Made by a program: the position numbers and the translations under genes. Under the pieces are notes generated by a model. The model searched no databases, was not told the DNA's origin, and saw only the letters and a list, made by a program, of their open reading frames with translations. DNA of 64,000 nucleotides, taken from Pontederia crassipes. Lineage: Eukaryota > Streptophyta > Magnoliopsida > Commelinales > Pontederiaceae. Location of the stretch: positions 3,031,001-3,095,000 of the forward strand of contig JAUKPH010000017.1 of assembly GCA_030549335.1 (NCBI GenBank), in the 5' to 3' direction. Each line of letters starts with the position of its first letter. Position 1 is the stretch's first letter. Shown piece after piece: positions 47,341 to 59,225 of the stretch.

Positions 47341-48131
47341 GGGTAAATTACACGATTAGTCTCCCAACTTTGAGACATTTTCAAATTGATCTTCCAATTT
47401 TAATTTGTAATCAAAACGTCCTTCATCTTTAATTTTTTTGCACGATTAGTCCTCTTGTCAGGTGATAGTGGGTTTCCTGATTACCTTGCACACATGGCTA
47501 CCACGTAGCTAGTTTCTCTTTCATCCACATTATTAAAAAATAATAAAATAATAAAAATATATAATAAACTAATATTAAAAATAAAAAACAAAAAAAGAGA
47601 AGGGGGATGACCTGCTCCGTCGAAGCGAAGAAGGGGGCCGACGGCGCCCCCCTTTCTCCCTTCGCTGGTCGCGAGGGAGAAAAGAGAGGGCATATCCCTC
47701 GTGACCGAGAAATAGGGTGGTGCCGGCCCCCCTTTTCTACTTTGCTGATCGTCGGCAAAGCAGAAAAGGGGGGCCGGTGCCCCCTTTTCTCCCTCGCAAC
47801 CGGCGAAGAGAGAAAGGGGGGTGCTGGCCCCCTTCTTCGCTTCGTTGGAGCCGGCGAAGAGGAACGCTCGTCCCCTTTCTTTTATTCATTTTTTTTATTT
47901 TTTATTTTTAATATTAGTTTATTATATATTTTTATTATTTTTTGTGGATGAAAGATAAATTAGTTATGTGGCAGCCACGTGTGCAAGATAATCGAGAAAT
48001 CCACTATCACCAAATAAGTGGATTAATCATGCAAAAAAATCAAAGACGAAGGACGTTTCGGTTACAAATTGAAATTGGGAGACCAATTTGAAAATGACTC
48101 AAAGTTGGGGGACTAATCATGTAATTTACCC
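47341..48131. mobile_element. long-TIR MULE-like element with GC-rich core
   Basis: The ends are GGGTAAATTACACGATTAGT and its inverted partner at 48112-48131. Arms of about 250 bp are strong reverse complements (AT-rich, ending in poly-A/T before the core). The core (about 47605-47880) is GC-rich with repeated 'cgaagaaggggg', 'cccccctttctccc' and 'ccggcgaag' words in both orientations. It is 791 bp with no transposase. A clean 9-bp target duplication is not seen (ccttattct versus ccctccctc), so the MULE assignment is by arm style. The open frames in the core are low-complexity. Confidence 0.75.
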
Positions 48132-48508
48132 CCCTCCCTCCCTATCTGGACCATTAGATTCAGTAGACGGGTCCGGATTAGATCGCGACATTAGGGGGTA
48201 TTGCATGCTCGTCTTCAGATCCGCGCCCTAATCGATCTCGCAAGCAACAGTGACAATCGAATCCTGTGAACGCGGGCGACCCCACGTCATCCCTGACCCT
48301 ATCGAGTGCCGGCAACCCATGGTCCTCCCCATCCCACGAGCGTTGACACTTGCCTGTCACCCCTGACCTCGTTGAGCGTAAGCAATCCATGATTGTCATA
48401 TCCCTATGAACGCCAGCAGCCCCCTCCCTCCATCATCCCCGACCCTGTCGAGCACCGACAACCCGCGATCATCTCTGCGAATTCAAGAGTCATCACCAAT
48501 TTCAAAAT
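48132..48508. other. GC-rich spacer with reiterated words
   Basis: Related phrases 'cctgaccct(a/g)tcgag', 'ggcaacccatg' and 'catcc(c)cgaccctgtcgag' recur about every 70-100 bp. No credible protein. It may be part of another element. Confidence 0.4.
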
Positions 48509-49054
48509 GAAATGGGGTGCTGCCAACCCTGCTCTCAATTTTCCATCCGTTGGATTTGTCATCTATGGCTGGATGTGCATGATTTCCTGACAATTGCGAA
48601 TTCAAGCAGCACGAACTGCAGAAGGCGGCGATGACAATAGAAGGTGGCTCACGTAGAATGCGGCGGCGGCGAGGGCTCGCGGAGAATGAGGTGGCGGCGA
48701 CGTGCGGAACGCGGTGCCGAGGAAGGTGGCAACGAGGTCTTGCTCGGGAAGCGACCTGCGAAGGCAGTGGCGAGGTCTTGCTCGGCGGGCGACTCACGAA
48801 GACAACAGCGATGTGCAGAACTGAGGAAGACGATCGGTCACGGAGGTGGAAGCTTAGTGCAGAAGAAGCAACGTGGAGATCAGCCAGAGAAGGTTTAGGG
48901 CAAAAGAAGCAGCGCGAGGTGAGAGTGAAAAAGAATAAAGCAGCTTAAATTTGCAGCCATCACGCACAAATCGAACGGCTAGAAAATCGTGCGCACATCG
49001 AGCCATAGATGACAGATCCAACGGATGAAAAATTAGGGTGCTCCCATTAAATCC
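48509..49054. mobile_element. MULE-type element with GC-rich core, 9-bp TSD
   Basis: The arms share 'tttccatccgttgga' and 'tctatggct(g/c)gatgtgc' in inverted orientation, with the outer ends 'aatggggtgctgcc' and, reversed, 'aatgggagcaccc'. The 9-bp repeat TTTCAAAAT flanks both sides (48500-48508 and 49055-49063). The core (48620-48900) is GC-rich with 'gcggcggcga' and 'cgaggtcttgctcggg' repeated twice. The reading frames there are arginine-rich noise. Confidence 0.8.
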
Positions 49055-49063
49055 TTTCAAAAT

Positions 49064-50011
49064 AATATATTATATCAGATCTCAAGAATTCAAAATTTTT
49101 AAATATATTTAATAACATAATATTTACTAAGTATGATGAATAGTTTCTTCGTAATTTATGATGGATTTTAGTTCCTTTGCAAATTTGAACATAATATATT
49201 ATATTAAATCTTGGGAATCTAAACATTAAATTATTAAAACATATTTAATAATATAATATTTCCATATTTGTGACAACTTCATTCATCAGAAACTTTAAAA
49301 TAATATATTATATTATTTAATAAATTTATATACTGACAATTTGGGTCATAAAAAAATTTAATAATAAAATTTAAATGTGAAAATTACTTTACTATTAAAA
49401 TAATATATTACATTATATAATAAATTTAAACTCTAACGATTGGAGCCTTCGGAAATATCTATCACTCTGATCGTCTAAACTTTAGTAATAAAATATTAAT
49501 AATTTAATATTAAAATAAAATATTATTTAAAAAATTTAAATTTCAATTACTCCAAGTGTCAGAAATTTTATTAATATGCATGCTATTTTTAGTATTATAA
49601 TAATATATTATATAATAATTTGAATTTCAATCTCCTACTGTCGAAACTTTCGACTATTTTTTCCATCGAAAGTATAGAAGAAAAATAAGTCTCCGATAAA
49701 TTATTTTTTACGTACATTTTTTTTATTAGAGATGAATCGCAAAGTCCTTAGATTGCGAAAGATTGTTGACAGTCGGAAATTTATCATTTTATTGCAATGG
49801 TAGATCTTCACCCATAGTCAAATTATTGTTATTGTCTTAACTAAATATATTTTATATTATAAAATTTTAACAAATAAGATACCTCAAAGTCGTTTAATAT
49901 ATATATATGGCATGAGATAAATTTTGAAATCGTCATAATAAATTTGATACATAAATTTGCAAACCAATAAATTTGCTGGTACACACATCATCCTTTAATT
50001 CCTTAAAATTT
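49064..50011. other. very AT-rich intergenic
   Basis: Repeated 'aataatatattata' words about every 100-180 bp. No gene. Confidence 0.5.
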
Positions 50012-50434
50012 TCTTAAATTATAGTGATTTTTCGCATAAGTCCTTAATATATAAACTTATCATAACACTTTCTTAAATTATAACACGATTGTTATTTTAG
50101 TCCATCTGCCACACTATATTATTTTTTCTATTTTTTATTTATCAAATGACTAAATTGTCCTCGAGAAAAAAAAGTGAACATTTATTTTAAGTTATGCTAT
50201 TAATTTTTTTTATTATTTTTTAATTTTTTTTTATTAAATGATTAATTTTCTTGGACACTTATTTCTAAATTGTACGAAGACAGTTTAGTCATTTTATAAA
50301 TAAAAATGATGAAAATAATAAAAACAATTAACGAAATATGATGAATGAATTAAAGTAAAAATTATGACATAATTCAAGAATGCATTACAATAAATTCATG
50401 TATTAAAAATAAATGTGAAAAATTATTATAGTTA
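50012..50434. mobile_element. long-inverted-arm AT-rich element
   Basis: The left arm 'cttaaattatagtgattttt' pairs, reversed, with 'cttaactataataattttt', and inner parts also match ('atgactaaattgtcctcg' versus 'atgactaaactgtcttcg'). It resembles the MULE at 14321 in design. A target duplication was not resolved. Confidence 0.6.
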
Positions 50435-50439
50435 AGTGA

Positions 50440-53400
50440 GATTTAAGAAATAATTCAAGAAAAATAAATAAATAATTGAAAGGACGCGTGGTGCACGCAC
50501 TCGTAACTTGTTATTATACTACAAAATATTCCGCAATCCACAAAAGATATATATATATATTCCGCAAGCTGCCGAACTTGGCGTAACATTGCAACCTTTT
50601 ATTAAACGTGGATGTCGTCTGCAATAGAAAAAGAATATTGAACTGCCAAGAACAACAAAAAAAAAAAAAGAGGAAATGTGGAAGTTGATAATTTTGTGGC
50701 TTGTCAAATACTTAGACTTAAACGGATTTCACATCACGCGGTGCATCTATAATCGACAAGACAATATGATGTTACCAAGCAAATAAACGTGTCATGGAAT
50801 GTAATTAAAAGTCTATTTCATTCCTAGATGGAATGGAATAATTAAATTATGGCTAGCCTTTTGTGATGTGCACGGCACTTATCACGTATGGTTGTTTAGT
50901 TTTTTTTAACGATCAATCAAAATCTTTAAAGTGTGTTTAGACGTAAAATTCCCTCTCAAGTATGATATCCCTCTCAACTTAAAATCTTACGAAGAAAGAA
51001 CTTTTCCACTGTCATTGTTTCTAAAAAACAAGAAAAATAAATAGATTGAGCACAAATGTTTAGATGCAGAACATGGCCAAGTTAAAGTTAATAGATAGAT
51101 GAGCACACGTAGGTTCTTTTTGGATGATAGAATTTGAGAAAAACTTGTCCAAGTTCTGTCAAATAGAATAGTTCTGTCACATGATCTTTGGTTGAAATTT
51201 TTTACTAAAAATTCTAATGAGAAGTTCTTGATGTAAATAATTCTTTTTATTTTTTTAATAGGTCTAAAAGTAGGTACCTAACTACCTGTTACCTATTATT
51301 TAATAATATAATTATATGCATATATTATATATTATCATAAATTTATAATTTATTTATGTCTAATAATAAAAAAAGTACATTTATTATTTATTACAATTTA
51401 CTTAGTGTTATACTAAAATAAAAATTTTCATTATTATTTATTATGAAAAATATACTTTCTATTCTAAATGTTGACGTACATATTTTTATTTATTTTAATT
51501 ATCATATATCATAATAAAAATTAACTAGTGTGATATTATAATAATTATTAATAATATCAGTATAGCATAACTAATTTATTAATTATGATATTCTAAATAA
51601 GTTATAATTATATAATTATTTTATATAAATATGATGTTAAGTTTTTTATATTTCATTTTTTAGTTATTATTAGTTTATCCTAAAATATTTTCTTCTATCT
51701 AATTTGCTAATTATAAAAATATTATATAATTAATAATATCAAAATAATCTTCATAAAACTTATTTTTACTTCTTACTTTTTATCCAAACATCTACTAAAA
51801 CTTATCTATCAAATTAACTTTTTAAATTTTTATCATTACATTTTTTATCCAAACATCAACATAAACTTTTCTACCTAATTGATTAATTATCGAGAACTCA
51901 CTACTTCTCAAAATTCTTGTACCAAATACGATTAACCGAACTTTTATTTCAAATTCTTTCCATGACACCACATGCGTTTGCTTGGAGATAAATTTAAGTG
52001 AAGTAAATAACAAAATGTTATAGTCTAAAAAAATATCTTACTCTACCTCAAATTCTGTTTAACAAGAATAAAATTTAAATTTAAAACATTTTATAAATAA
52101 GATGTTTTATTATAAGTAAAATGTTTGTTATTATAATACTAATAATAAAATAATATATAAGTTAAAAAAATAAAAATTTGAAATATTTTGATGTTTTGAG
52201 ATAATATAAATATTTCTTATTTGGGGATGATTTCACACTTTTGTAGATAATTTTTAAGATAATCAAATTTGACTAAGTTAATCTTCTCAAATGTGGTGTT
52301 TGACTATATTTTAAAAATTCTTTTACTCCGTCATTTATCCCCTAACTAAACGTCCTTAAGGTTGCATTAATATTAGCAACGACACTTTTCAAAATGAGTG
52401 TGATATGTTTCATACTTTAACTTCATTTTTTTTATAAAATGTGAAAAATAAAATAATTTATATTTCGAAATTATATGTGTGAACTATTTTTTTTCTAAAA
52501 TCTTGAACTATTAATACTTTTCAGAATGAGCTTCATTGAAATTTGAATTCGGAGTCACCGACTCTGCTCTAATACTATGTGAAAATTAGACGTTATCAAG
52601 TTTGAATTTCTACATAAATTTATTTTAGACAGTAGAATCGTATCGTAAATTTAGTTTAAATACATACGTGGATTTTAAATCGATGAAAAATTAAATGAAT
52701 AACTTCAAGAATCACATAAATATGTAAATATATATCTAATATATTAAAATAACAAAAGGTAATATAAAATATATTTTATAAATAAAAACTATTAGGCATT
52801 ATTCATTACATTTTATTCATAATATAGTAAATATTCAACCATCCCTAATCCATTTCGTGGTTGTCAAATAAGAAAATTTATATTAATTCAGTTGAAGTCT
52901 CAAAAATTCATGAAATCTATATGCTAAACAAATATAACATATATATATATATATATATGTATATATCTATATATATGTATATGTATATACATTTATATAT
53001 ACAGCCATTTTTTATACATATCATTATTGTTGTCATGACCAAATCATTTGTCATATTAACTATTGCATTGTTCGAATATATCTGTTTATCATCTTTTCCT
53101 TGAGAATTATGATTAGTGAAAAAGCTAACTGAAAAAGAAATAACAAAAACAAAAATGAATAGGAAAAACTTCCACCATCAACTTACCGATTTAAATGGTA
53201 ATTCCAAAAGAGTTAAATTAATTTGAGATTTTATAACGATTGTCTCGGCCTAAACTTGCAAACTAGTTCGAATTTATGTATTAAGACACGAATTTGACAT
53301 CTTTACTGTTGAGTAATTTTTCAAAATAAACTTAAATCAATAAAAAAAAGCAACATTATTATATTTAAAATCTTAACACTCATCTAGCTCTGATACCTTA

Positions 53401-53843
53401 TAAAAATAAATATATTATCAACTGTTATAAAATCTTAATCATATAATATGAGCAATAAGGTTATGTTTATAACCTTAACACATAGATTATGGATCTAATA
53501 TTAATTTGAATATTTTAAAGTGATCAATATTTTTAAAAAACATAAAAAATGTTAATTTCTTTTTTTTAACAATAACGATTTCGACATTCAAGGACTTTTT
53601 TTCATAACTCAATTTAGTAAAAAAACAATTATATGTTGATTAAAACTAATAAAACTTTCTCAAGTATACAAAAACATCTACCTTATGAACAGATACAAAA
53701 ACTTTAAGTCTTCAACGCATCAATTCTTCCTAAGTATGAAAAAAATATATTTACCAGATCAAGAAGAAAAAAATTATACACATTCTGACTCTTTTGTGTT
53801 CTATTTTTGTTTTGTATGTATAATAATTTAATTGATGGATCGA
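50440..53843. other. AT-rich intergenic, MITE-like repeat, no gene
   Basis: Includes a MITE-like stretch (about 51240-51860) whose right part is the reverse complement of 37500-37570, and an alternating TA tract at about 52937-52995. The small open frames are low-complexity. Confidence 0.5.
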
Positions 53844-55211
53844 TCAAAATGGTCTCTTGATCCCCTTGAGGTCGCCGGACTCGATGCACTCCGAGTTCGC
53901 CCTGTAGGCGTTCAGAAGCTTCAACAGATCGGTGGCCTTCTCCTTGGTCGTCCCCTCGCATCCGACCTGCAGCAGCAGCAGCAGCTTATGAAACGCTCCC
54001 ACCTGCAGAGCCTCGACCAGACACCCTCCTGCCAGCGGCGCCTCGCCGTGCTTGCAGAGCTTCCAGAGCGCCGACACGGCGAACTCTGTCGCCATGTCCG
54101 ACACCCGGAACAGCTTCTTGACGAGCACCGGCACGGCCAATGCGTGGCCGGAAGCCACCTCTCGGCCCCTCTCGCAGCTCAGCAGGGCGTCGAGAGCCGC
54201 CAGGGCCTTCTCGCTCGTGCTCTTCTCCGCGTCCACGAGGACGTCGAGTACTGTGCTGACCAGTCCCGCCTCCACGAACCTCGCCGCCGTCGTCTGGCTG
54301 GCGAGGGCCAAGTAATAGGAGGTCACCAGCGAGGCCTTCGTGGACTGCGGCGAGACCGGCTTCTCAATCAGCTTAGCCAGCGCTTCGGTGAGGTCGTCGG
54401 TCTTCGCGACCAAATGGACGCGGTCCGCGGTCAGGGACGAGACGAGCTCCTTCAGCACCAGGACCGCACTGAGCCTCGCCGCCAAGCTCCCGGACTTTAG
54501 AACGCCGACGATGGCCTGCATGGACTTGGCCGAACTGATGTGCCGGCGCGCGTCCTCACCCAAGGGGAAGAAGGCGACCAGCGCCGAGAGGATTTCCTCC
54601 ATCGCCTCCGTCTTGGAGCTCTCGGACGACTCGCTGGCCAAATCGGCGAACGAAGCCGACAGGACGCGAGCGGCGCCGCCGGAGACGATGCACCTGCGGT
54701 TCCTCTCGCTCTCCTTGCCCAAACTCTTGACCTTCCGCGCCAGTTCGCGGCACCGAGCGGCGTCCCCCCTGCGGGCGGCCAACGCGACCTCCGACAGCAG
54801 CTCCGCCACCTGGGCGGGCGTGGCGGGGATCCTGGGCGTCGGGATCCTCTCGACCCCGAAGGAGCGGTTCGCCACGCACCAGTCCTGAATCATCCGGCGC
54901 AGCGAGTGGTTGGGCACGAGGTCGTCGTCGTCGCCCGTCAGGGCCTGCTTGGTGACCGGGCACGTCCGCTTGCCGGACTCCAGCCACGTCTCGATGCTCT
55001 GGCGGTCGTAGATGATGCCGGTGGACAGCGTCACGGGGTCCTTCATGAGGTCCAGAGATATTGGGCACCGGAACGGAATCGGAATCGTCAGCTCCGACTT
55101 CGTCGCGGTCGTCGTCGTCGTCGAAGCCGCCGCCGCCGCCACCGTCGGGGTCCTCTTGAGGAATGGAAGCAAGTGGCAGCGGGGTCTCCGTGCGCTTCGA
55201 ACGGTGGACAT
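53844..55211 (-). CDS. U-box E3 ubiquitin ligase, PUB20/21-like
   Basis: Intact, single exon, 455 residues. After a basic, alanine/threonine-rich N-terminus (1-42), residues about 43-115 are a U-box: IPFRCPISLDLMKDPVTLST, then YDRQSIETWLESG, then TCPVT, then PNHSLRRMIQDWC. This fold binds a ubiquitin-loaded E2 and transfers ubiquitin to a substrate. It is followed by IPTPR and an alpha-helical ARM-like region (about 140-445; e.g. SAVLVLKELV, EKALAALDALLSCERGREV, FAVSALWKLCK, KATDLLKLL) for substrate binding. The domain order and IPTPR linker match plant PUB20/PUB21 and their relatives (PUB22-24 group), many of which dampen stress and immune signalling. The start is the first ATG before the U-box, and an in-frame upstream extension lacks conserved features. 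It is much more GC-rich than its surroundings. Its antisense open frames are shadows. Confidence 0.93.
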   Translation of the reverse strand: MSTVRSARRPRCHLLPFLKRTPTVAAAAASTTTTTATKSELTIPIPFRCPISLDLMKDPVTLSTGIIYDRQSIETWLESGKRTCPVTKQALTGDDDDLVPNHSLRRMIQDWCVANRSFGVERIPTPRIPATPAQVAELLSEVALAARRGDAARCRELARKVKSLGKESERNRRCIVSGGAARVLSASFADLASESSESSKTEAMEEILSALVAFFPLGEDARRHISSAKSMQAIVGVLKSGSLAARLSAVLVLKELVSSLTADRVHLVAKTDDLTEALAKLIEKPVSPQSTKASLVTSYYLALASQTTAARFVEAGLVSTVLDVLVDAEKSTSEKALAALDALLSCERGREVASGHALAVPVLVKKLFRVSDMATEFAVSALWKLCKHGEAPLAGGCLVEALQVGAFHKLLLLLQVGCEGTTKEKATDLLKLLNAYRANSECIESGDLKGIKRPF

Positions 55212-55339
55212 TGTGAGCAAACGTCTCGTCGGAAAATCAAAGATCTGCTGCGTTGCGTTGGGTTGCGATGGAATATAAAGATTCAATTGTTTCCTTACAG
55301 GTGCAATGGATGAGAAGAGGGAAGAGAGAGCGTGATCTG

Positions 55340-55347
55340 TATATATA
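55340..55347 (-). promoter_or_regulatory. TATA box of the U-box gene
   Basis: TATATATA on the minus strand about 130 bp before the ATG, in 'tcatattatatatacag'. Spacing leaves a leader of roughly 100 bp. Confidence 0.5.
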
Positions 55348-55439
55348 ATATGACACATCTGAAAGAAATGTTTGCGACGTAGGTGAGAACGGACGCTTCG
55401 TGCACGCGGGGACGGGGGGAAAGAAGGGGAAGAGTTCAA

Positions 55440-57334
55440 CAGGTCATGGTGGAGCTTATCTGTCTATGGTTTGGAAAGTTGACCGTTGAAGTTTGAATGG
55501 GGTTTGAGTTTTGGTTTTTTTTTTTAAGGTAAATAAAGGGTTTGGGCGTTGGTCTTTTCTTCTCTGGCTACACGGTTTTTGGTGGTGCATTTTCATGTCA
55601 ATAGTACACAAGATTGACCCAGCTTAGTAAAGTATGGAGAGAGGAAAAAAATAGGTTTTATTTTTTCGTATCTTAAAAACTATATGATATCTAATTTTAA
55701 TCAACATAATATATTAAAAATAATTCTCATAATAAATGACATAAAGATTTAATCCAAAATTTAATGCCAAACACAAATTATCTGTTATTTATACCATGCG
55801 AAATAAAAATTTTGTTCATCATATTTGGGATGATATGCGATTGTGTTATGTCATGAAAATTATCGATATTAAAAATTTACATCATCCGTACATTCAATAT
55901 TCAACTATAGTTGTATGATGGTGCTAATATATTATTTAATCACATAAAGATTTGGTCGGCTTTTCCTGTCAATTTTACAAATGCTTTAACTTGACTGCCA
56001 AAATTCATTTTCATCGATATATCATTCATTTACCTTTATATGAAAATTACTCTTATTTAATTTTACAAATATATTGTTCTAACAGAATAATATGAAAATC
56101 AAATCATAGGGTCATAAAAAGAAGAGCGAGTCTAGAGGTGGATCATCCTATTTGAATTATATTTTATAAATTTTAAAAGATAACTCATAAATTAGTGATG
56201 GATGGAAAGATAAATGCATAATAAAAAAAACAAATATAAATGTGAAAGCGTTAGTGTTTGGAAAGTAAACGGTGAGAAGTGAGTACTGTTTAATTTCCAA
56301 CACAAAAAATTGATGTCAAGTTGTCCGACTTCTACTAAATTGATTAATAGGATGTCGGTATAAAATAATAAACCGTAAATTAGTCCGTGTGATACATTTT
56401 TTGTAATATTTTTTTCATATACAATTTCCTTTTAAATATATTGTTATTGTTATTAGTCCATCGCTTTTGATGTGATTGAGATATAAATCATGGCAACTTT
56501 GTCAAAGAAAGAAAAGAATTGTTAGTTGTAGTCGTTTAAGATTGTTTTCGACAAGTGAAGCTCTATTTTCTTTTATTTGTATTATTACTATATATTATTA
56601 TTGACTAATATTTCAAAAATTTTATTTAAAATAAAAGATGCATTATTTTTTCTCTGTTTTTTAGGTCTTAATAAAAAAAGTTAAATATAATTGGACAAAG
56701 AAAAAATATAATTAATAGAAAATGGAGGACAAATTGAATACTTTATAGAATGTAAATTAATAGTATAGGATATAACATTAAATTAAATGATAATAATAGC
56801 AATTGAACATAATTATTAATCTTTTCTCAGACTTTTTTCCTCTGTTTCGTGGCTAATCTATCCCTACCCAGGACCAATTAGAAACCTTCTCAGACTTAAT
56901 CCATCATAGTTTTTGTAAATCAAGCTAGATTCATCCAAATCCATTCAAACTTACCCTTATTTCTATCTTTATGGTAGGTGCAACGATGCTTTGCAGCAGC
57001 ATAATTTCTAGATACTGCCGCTCTCATATTGCACTTCACAACAGACGAGATAATCATGTTAACACAGAAAAAAAAAATAGGGAAACTTAATTTCATGTAG
57101 TTCACTACTTTATAAATCAACATAAACTATGAAGTATTAACATTTAACAAGGTTCGAGTTCAATAAGATTTTTTCACAGAAATGAAAAACAAAACTGGTT
57201 ACCTGAACGGGACGAGGTACCAGACAGTTTTTTTGTCTTGACATTTCACTGTCTTCCATGCACGCCATCAGAGCTGATGTATACGATTTCCAGAAAGATT
57301 CTGCAGCCTCCAAGTTCATCATTGACATCAATCA
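55440..57334. other. intergenic between the U-box gene and the kinase exon
   Basis: AT-rich. About 56950-57334 is probably the 3' untranslated region and flank of the minus-strand kinase exon. Nothing else is recognised. Confidence 0.5.
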
Positions 57335-57864
57335 TCATCTTCCATTTCTTGTCGTCAAAGCTTCTGCAAAGCCCCTATCTGTTGGCGGTATGCTGCTGTT
57401 GGAGATGTCCAAGTTTGGGAGGTAGGCTGATGGTGTGATGCCATCACCTTGGGTACTGTCCTCGGAGCTTTGCCACCTGCCCAGTGCCTCAGGAAGCGTC
57501 ATGCTCATGTCCATCTCATAGCCGTCGTCCAAGTTGGCATTGCTCGGCTGCCAAAACTCTGCAAGCGATGACAGAACATTGACGACGTGATTCATTGCAG
57601 GGCGTTCATGTGCAGACCTCGCGCAACACTGTGCGGCCAACTCGGCCACTTTGTCAATGCTCGCGGCAGTCTCCTCGGTAAGATCGATCGAGGGATCAAT
57701 AATCTTTGAGAAAGTCCCGTTGATCTGCATCCGGCGGAACCAAGTCACCAGATGTACACTCTCCTCCGGCTGGTTGTTGTCAAGGGCCCTTCTGCCACAT
57801 ATCAGTTCCATCAGTATGACGCCGAAGCTGTAGATGTCAGCTCTAGTGGTCACGCGGCCCGTCG
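57335..57864 (-). CDS. last exon of a TMK-type receptor-like kinase (partial)
   Basis: The minus-strand exon begins after a TTTGCAG acceptor (57865-57871) and reads TGRVTTRADIYSFGVILMEL, then GRRALD, then ESVHLVTWFRRM, then AELAAQCCARSAHERPAMNH, then MSLPEAL-like MTLPEALGRWQ, ending SSIPPTDRGF and RNGR before the stop. This is the C-terminal third of the kinase domain (subdomains IX-XI, with the DIYSFGV aspartate and the RP arginine) and the conserved TMK tail. TMK kinases are plasma-membrane LRR receptor kinases linked to auxin and growth signalling, and their genes have an intron just here. The large first exon (LRRs, membrane helix, ATP-binding and catalytic loops) is not found in 57.9-59.2 kb, so the gene is broken or continues beyond the Copia element. 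Confidence 0.85.
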
Positions 57865-57871
57865 CTGCAAA

Positions 57872-59220
57872 TTCCAGCAGTCAGTTACAACAATATTCAA
57901 GATGTCATAATGCGAAAATAGATAAAAGGGGAATTCAGTAAACTAGCAAAAAAACATAAAGAAAAAGGAATATCTAAGCACAATATCATTTTCAAGATGT
58001 GGAATCATGGGATGTTGTGATCACAATTTATGATGGTTTTTTTTTCTAATGTTTGCTTTACTTTGCAGGATCAGTTTAGCTTCAAAACATTCTAACAGAG
58101 TAACAGCTTGGAAAACAATATGAAGAAATGCAGCTAGGGAAACTGAACGCTCTAACAAGTCATACATATCCATGGAGGATAGCATCACTACGTTAAATAC
58201 AAGGGATTATTAGAATTTAGAAGTTGCATGCAATTGTCTACCAAAATGTTTAAGGCCAAGACCTATTCGAAGGTAAATCTCCAACTTACTCTATCAAGAA
58301 AAACTTGCTATAGCTTACCCAAGTTTACTTGAATGAAAGGGAGATGGCGGCTCATAATCCTCTTTTCATTTCATAGAATACAATTGACAAGTCGATTGAA
58401 ATGATCGGCGTTTTTTAGTTACAAATTAGATCATGGATAGCATAGTAGAAAAAAAAGTATATTACAAAAGTTAAAAAATAAAACTGATGCATGGATGAAA
58501 ATTGAATTCAAACTTTGCATGAATATAAAATATAAGTTAAAATCAAATAAATAAATTTTAAAGTATAATAATAGTTTAATTACTATCAGATAGCTCATTT
58601 AACAAATATAAAAAGATCAATGATCTTAAAAAAATTAAATGACTAATCTAAATAAAAAGGCCAATTAAATTTGGGCCACGATAAAACCAAGTTGATTCTT
58701 CTATAATCGGGCCTCGCTATCGAATCCCCACGCATTAATAAACCTAAGTCAATAATTTTCTCTTGCAAAATAAGTAGAGTTGAACCAGCCGGATTGATGA
58801 AAAGTACTGCCCAATTCTGATGGTTCGACTAGATTTCGGACAACATTCACAGGACCAAAGCGGTCCACATTACAAGAACCGTCCAACCCTCTGATTGCGA
58901 CCAGACCAACCCGGATCAGCTGTTTGCTGACCGGTTCTGTCCAGCCAAATATCCACAATATCATAGGCTTATTATCTCACCAACCGAGTTGGGTCAACTA
59001 GTAAGCAGCCTTAAGGAGGATTCCAATTCGAAATTATATAGAATATAATATAATTAGGGATATGATTTGGAGCGACAGATGTTAATAAATTTGGATTTTT
59101 ATTTGACCACCACCGCAGAAAAGGCTTATATCTCCTCTGATTCTTCTCCTTGGCACTATGGCAGTGGCATCAAAACATGGATTCGAGTTCTAACCAGCCT
59201 CTTATCCAGGGGTGCATTCT
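57872..59220. other. possible TMK intron / intergenic, no exon seen
   Basis: AT-rich at 58440-58650. No leucine-rich repeat or kinase N-lobe motif on either strand. If the kinase is intact this is intron sequence. Confidence 0.45.
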
Positions 59221-59225
59221 ACTTT

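Noticed and set aside
47498-47951. Open frames in the core of the long-TIR element
   Set aside because: Low-complexity lysine/glycine/proline runs from mirrored GC-rich words; open on both strands by composition.
52861-53103. 80-aa plus-strand frame
   Set aside because: Consists largely of an alternating TA tract translated as isoleucine/tyrosine runs.
54556-55068. 170-residue minus-strand frame overlapping the U-box gene
   Set aside because: Shifted frame of the same GC-rich sequence; proline/arginine-rich without family motifs.
53832-55313. Long plus-strand open frames (up to 257 aa) opposite the U-box gene
   Set aside because: They are antisense shadows of a GC-rich gene: arginine/alanine-rich, with no domain, and the minus strand holds an unmistakable U-box.
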